5,724 bases of DNA. Source: CAYJAD01 sp964371195 (GTDB taxonomy: Bacteria; Desulfobacterota; Desulfovibrionia; Desulfovibrionales; Desulfovibrionaceae). Position 1 is the stretch's first letter; each line of letters opens with the position of its first letter. The stretch is taken from contig CAYJLD010000101.1 in NCBI GenBank assembly GCA_964371195.1, positions 1 to 5,724 of the forward strand. The letters are read 5' to 3'. Made by a program: the position numbers and the translations under genes. The notes below the pieces were generated by a model, which was not told the DNA's origin, ran no database searches, and worked only from the letters and a program-made list of their open reading frames with translations. This document shows, in pieces, positions 5,202-5,724 of this stretch.

Positions 5202-5724
5202 ATGGTAAAAGACACCCCCCCCTATGACGAAAATATTTGTTGCTCCTTTTGTGGAAAAAACGAATATGATGTCAAAAATTTGATTGTTCAAGGTGATGTA
5301 CGCATTTGTGAATCATGCGTTAGTATTTGCAATGAAATAATTGCTTCAGAAAATGTTAGCACTTTTGAGAAGGGTAGCGGGCCCTTACTTTCTCCTATTG
5401 AGATTAAGGAACGCCTCGATGAATATGTAATTGGGCAATACGAAGCAAAAAAAGTGCTTTCAGTGGCTGTGCATAATCATTACAAACGTGTATTTCATGC
5501 TGAGGCTCTTGGTGATGAGGTTGAGCTTGAAAAGAGCAATATCTTGTTAGTTGGACCTTCTGGAAGTGGCAAAACTCTCCTTGCTAAAACTCTAGCCCGT
5601 GTGCTGAGGGTCCCTTTTGCAATTGCCGATGCAACAACCTTAACCGAAGCTGGTTATGTGGGCGAAGATGTAGAAAATATCCTTGTGCAACTTTTGCAAA
5701 ATGCAGACTATAATATTGAAGCTG
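5202..5724 (+). CDS. clpX: ATP-dependent Clp protease ATP-binding subunit ClpX, N-terminal part (truncated by the window edge)
   Basis: AAA+ unfoldase that recognises tagged or native substrates and threads them into ClpP; hexameric, cytosolic. The visible 174 residues include the N-terminal zinc-binding domain with Cys14-x2-Cys17 and Cys36-x2-Cys39, the conserved DEYVIGQYEAKK (73-84), Walker A GPSGSGKT (118-125, Ser where most ClpX have Thr) and the pore loop GYVG (151-154) followed by EDVE. The rest, including Walker B, the sensors and the IGF loop for docking to ClpP, lies beyond the right edge, so the reading frame is open at 5724. The start is ATG 5202 with GAGGA seven bases upstream. 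Codons 5-7 (ACC CCC CCC) contain a run of eight C at 5215-5222. One extra C would create a TGA stop at the ninth codon. Follows clpP after 184 bases. Confidence 0.97.
   Translation, partial: MVKDTPPYDENICCSFCGKNEYDVKNLIVQGDVRICESCVSICNEIIASENVSTFEKGSGPLLSPIEIKERLDEYVIGQYEAKKVLSVAVHNHYKRVFHAEALGDEVELEKSNILLVGPSGSGKTLLAKTLARVLRVPFAIADATTLTEAGYVGEDVENILVQLLQNADYNIEA

Noticed and set aside
5082..5291. 69-codon minus-strand frame across the clpX start
   Set aside because: It overlaps the clpX ribosome binding site and zinc-domain codons, has no recognisable motif, and is explained as a shadow of clpX.

Overview
The window looks like chromosomal DNA from an AT-rich member of the Desulfovibrionales (Desulfovibrio / Lawsonia / Bilophila type relatives). 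This is inferred from protein character alone: the trigger factor, the ClpP and the two unknown genes beside them read like proteins of that group, and the genes are AT-rich with many A/T third positions. No similarity search was possible, so the taxonomic call is tentative.

Layout, left to right. Bases 1-60 hold unassigned, GC-richer sequence that can fold into two hairpins. It is followed by a strong bidirectional terminator (62-89). Then come three minus-strand genes: pgl (6-phosphogluconolactonase, 107-847), an uncharacterised single-pass membrane protein with a large presumed periplasmic part (1009-2064), and a class I SAM-dependent methyltransferase-like protein (2078-2854). The last two are 13 bases apart and probably form one transcript, methyltransferase first. 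pgl lies 161 bases further on and may have its own promoter. A 160-base divergent spacer carries a plausible sigma-70 promoter (2931-2959) facing right.

The plus-strand half is the conserved protein-quality-control cluster tig (3015-4322), clpP (4406-5017) and clpX (5202 to the window end, truncated). Trigger factor binds nascent chains at the ribosome exit tunnel. ClpX unfolds substrates and feeds them into the ClpP chamber. All visible catalytic and binding motifs of ClpP and ClpX are intact. The trigger-factor FKBP domain has lost its canonical loop residues and may not be an active prolyl isomerase.

The most interesting non-coding signals are in the spacers of this cluster: a long imperfect inverted repeat between tig and clpP, a perfect 10-bp hairpin that contains the clpP stop codon, a 13-base sequence shared by both, and a run of eight C at codons 5-7 of clpX. 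The window otherwise looks like ordinary core genome. I found no mobile element, CRISPR array, tRNA or rRNA, and no convincing new multi-gene system. The least explained part is the methyltransferase/membrane-protein pair.
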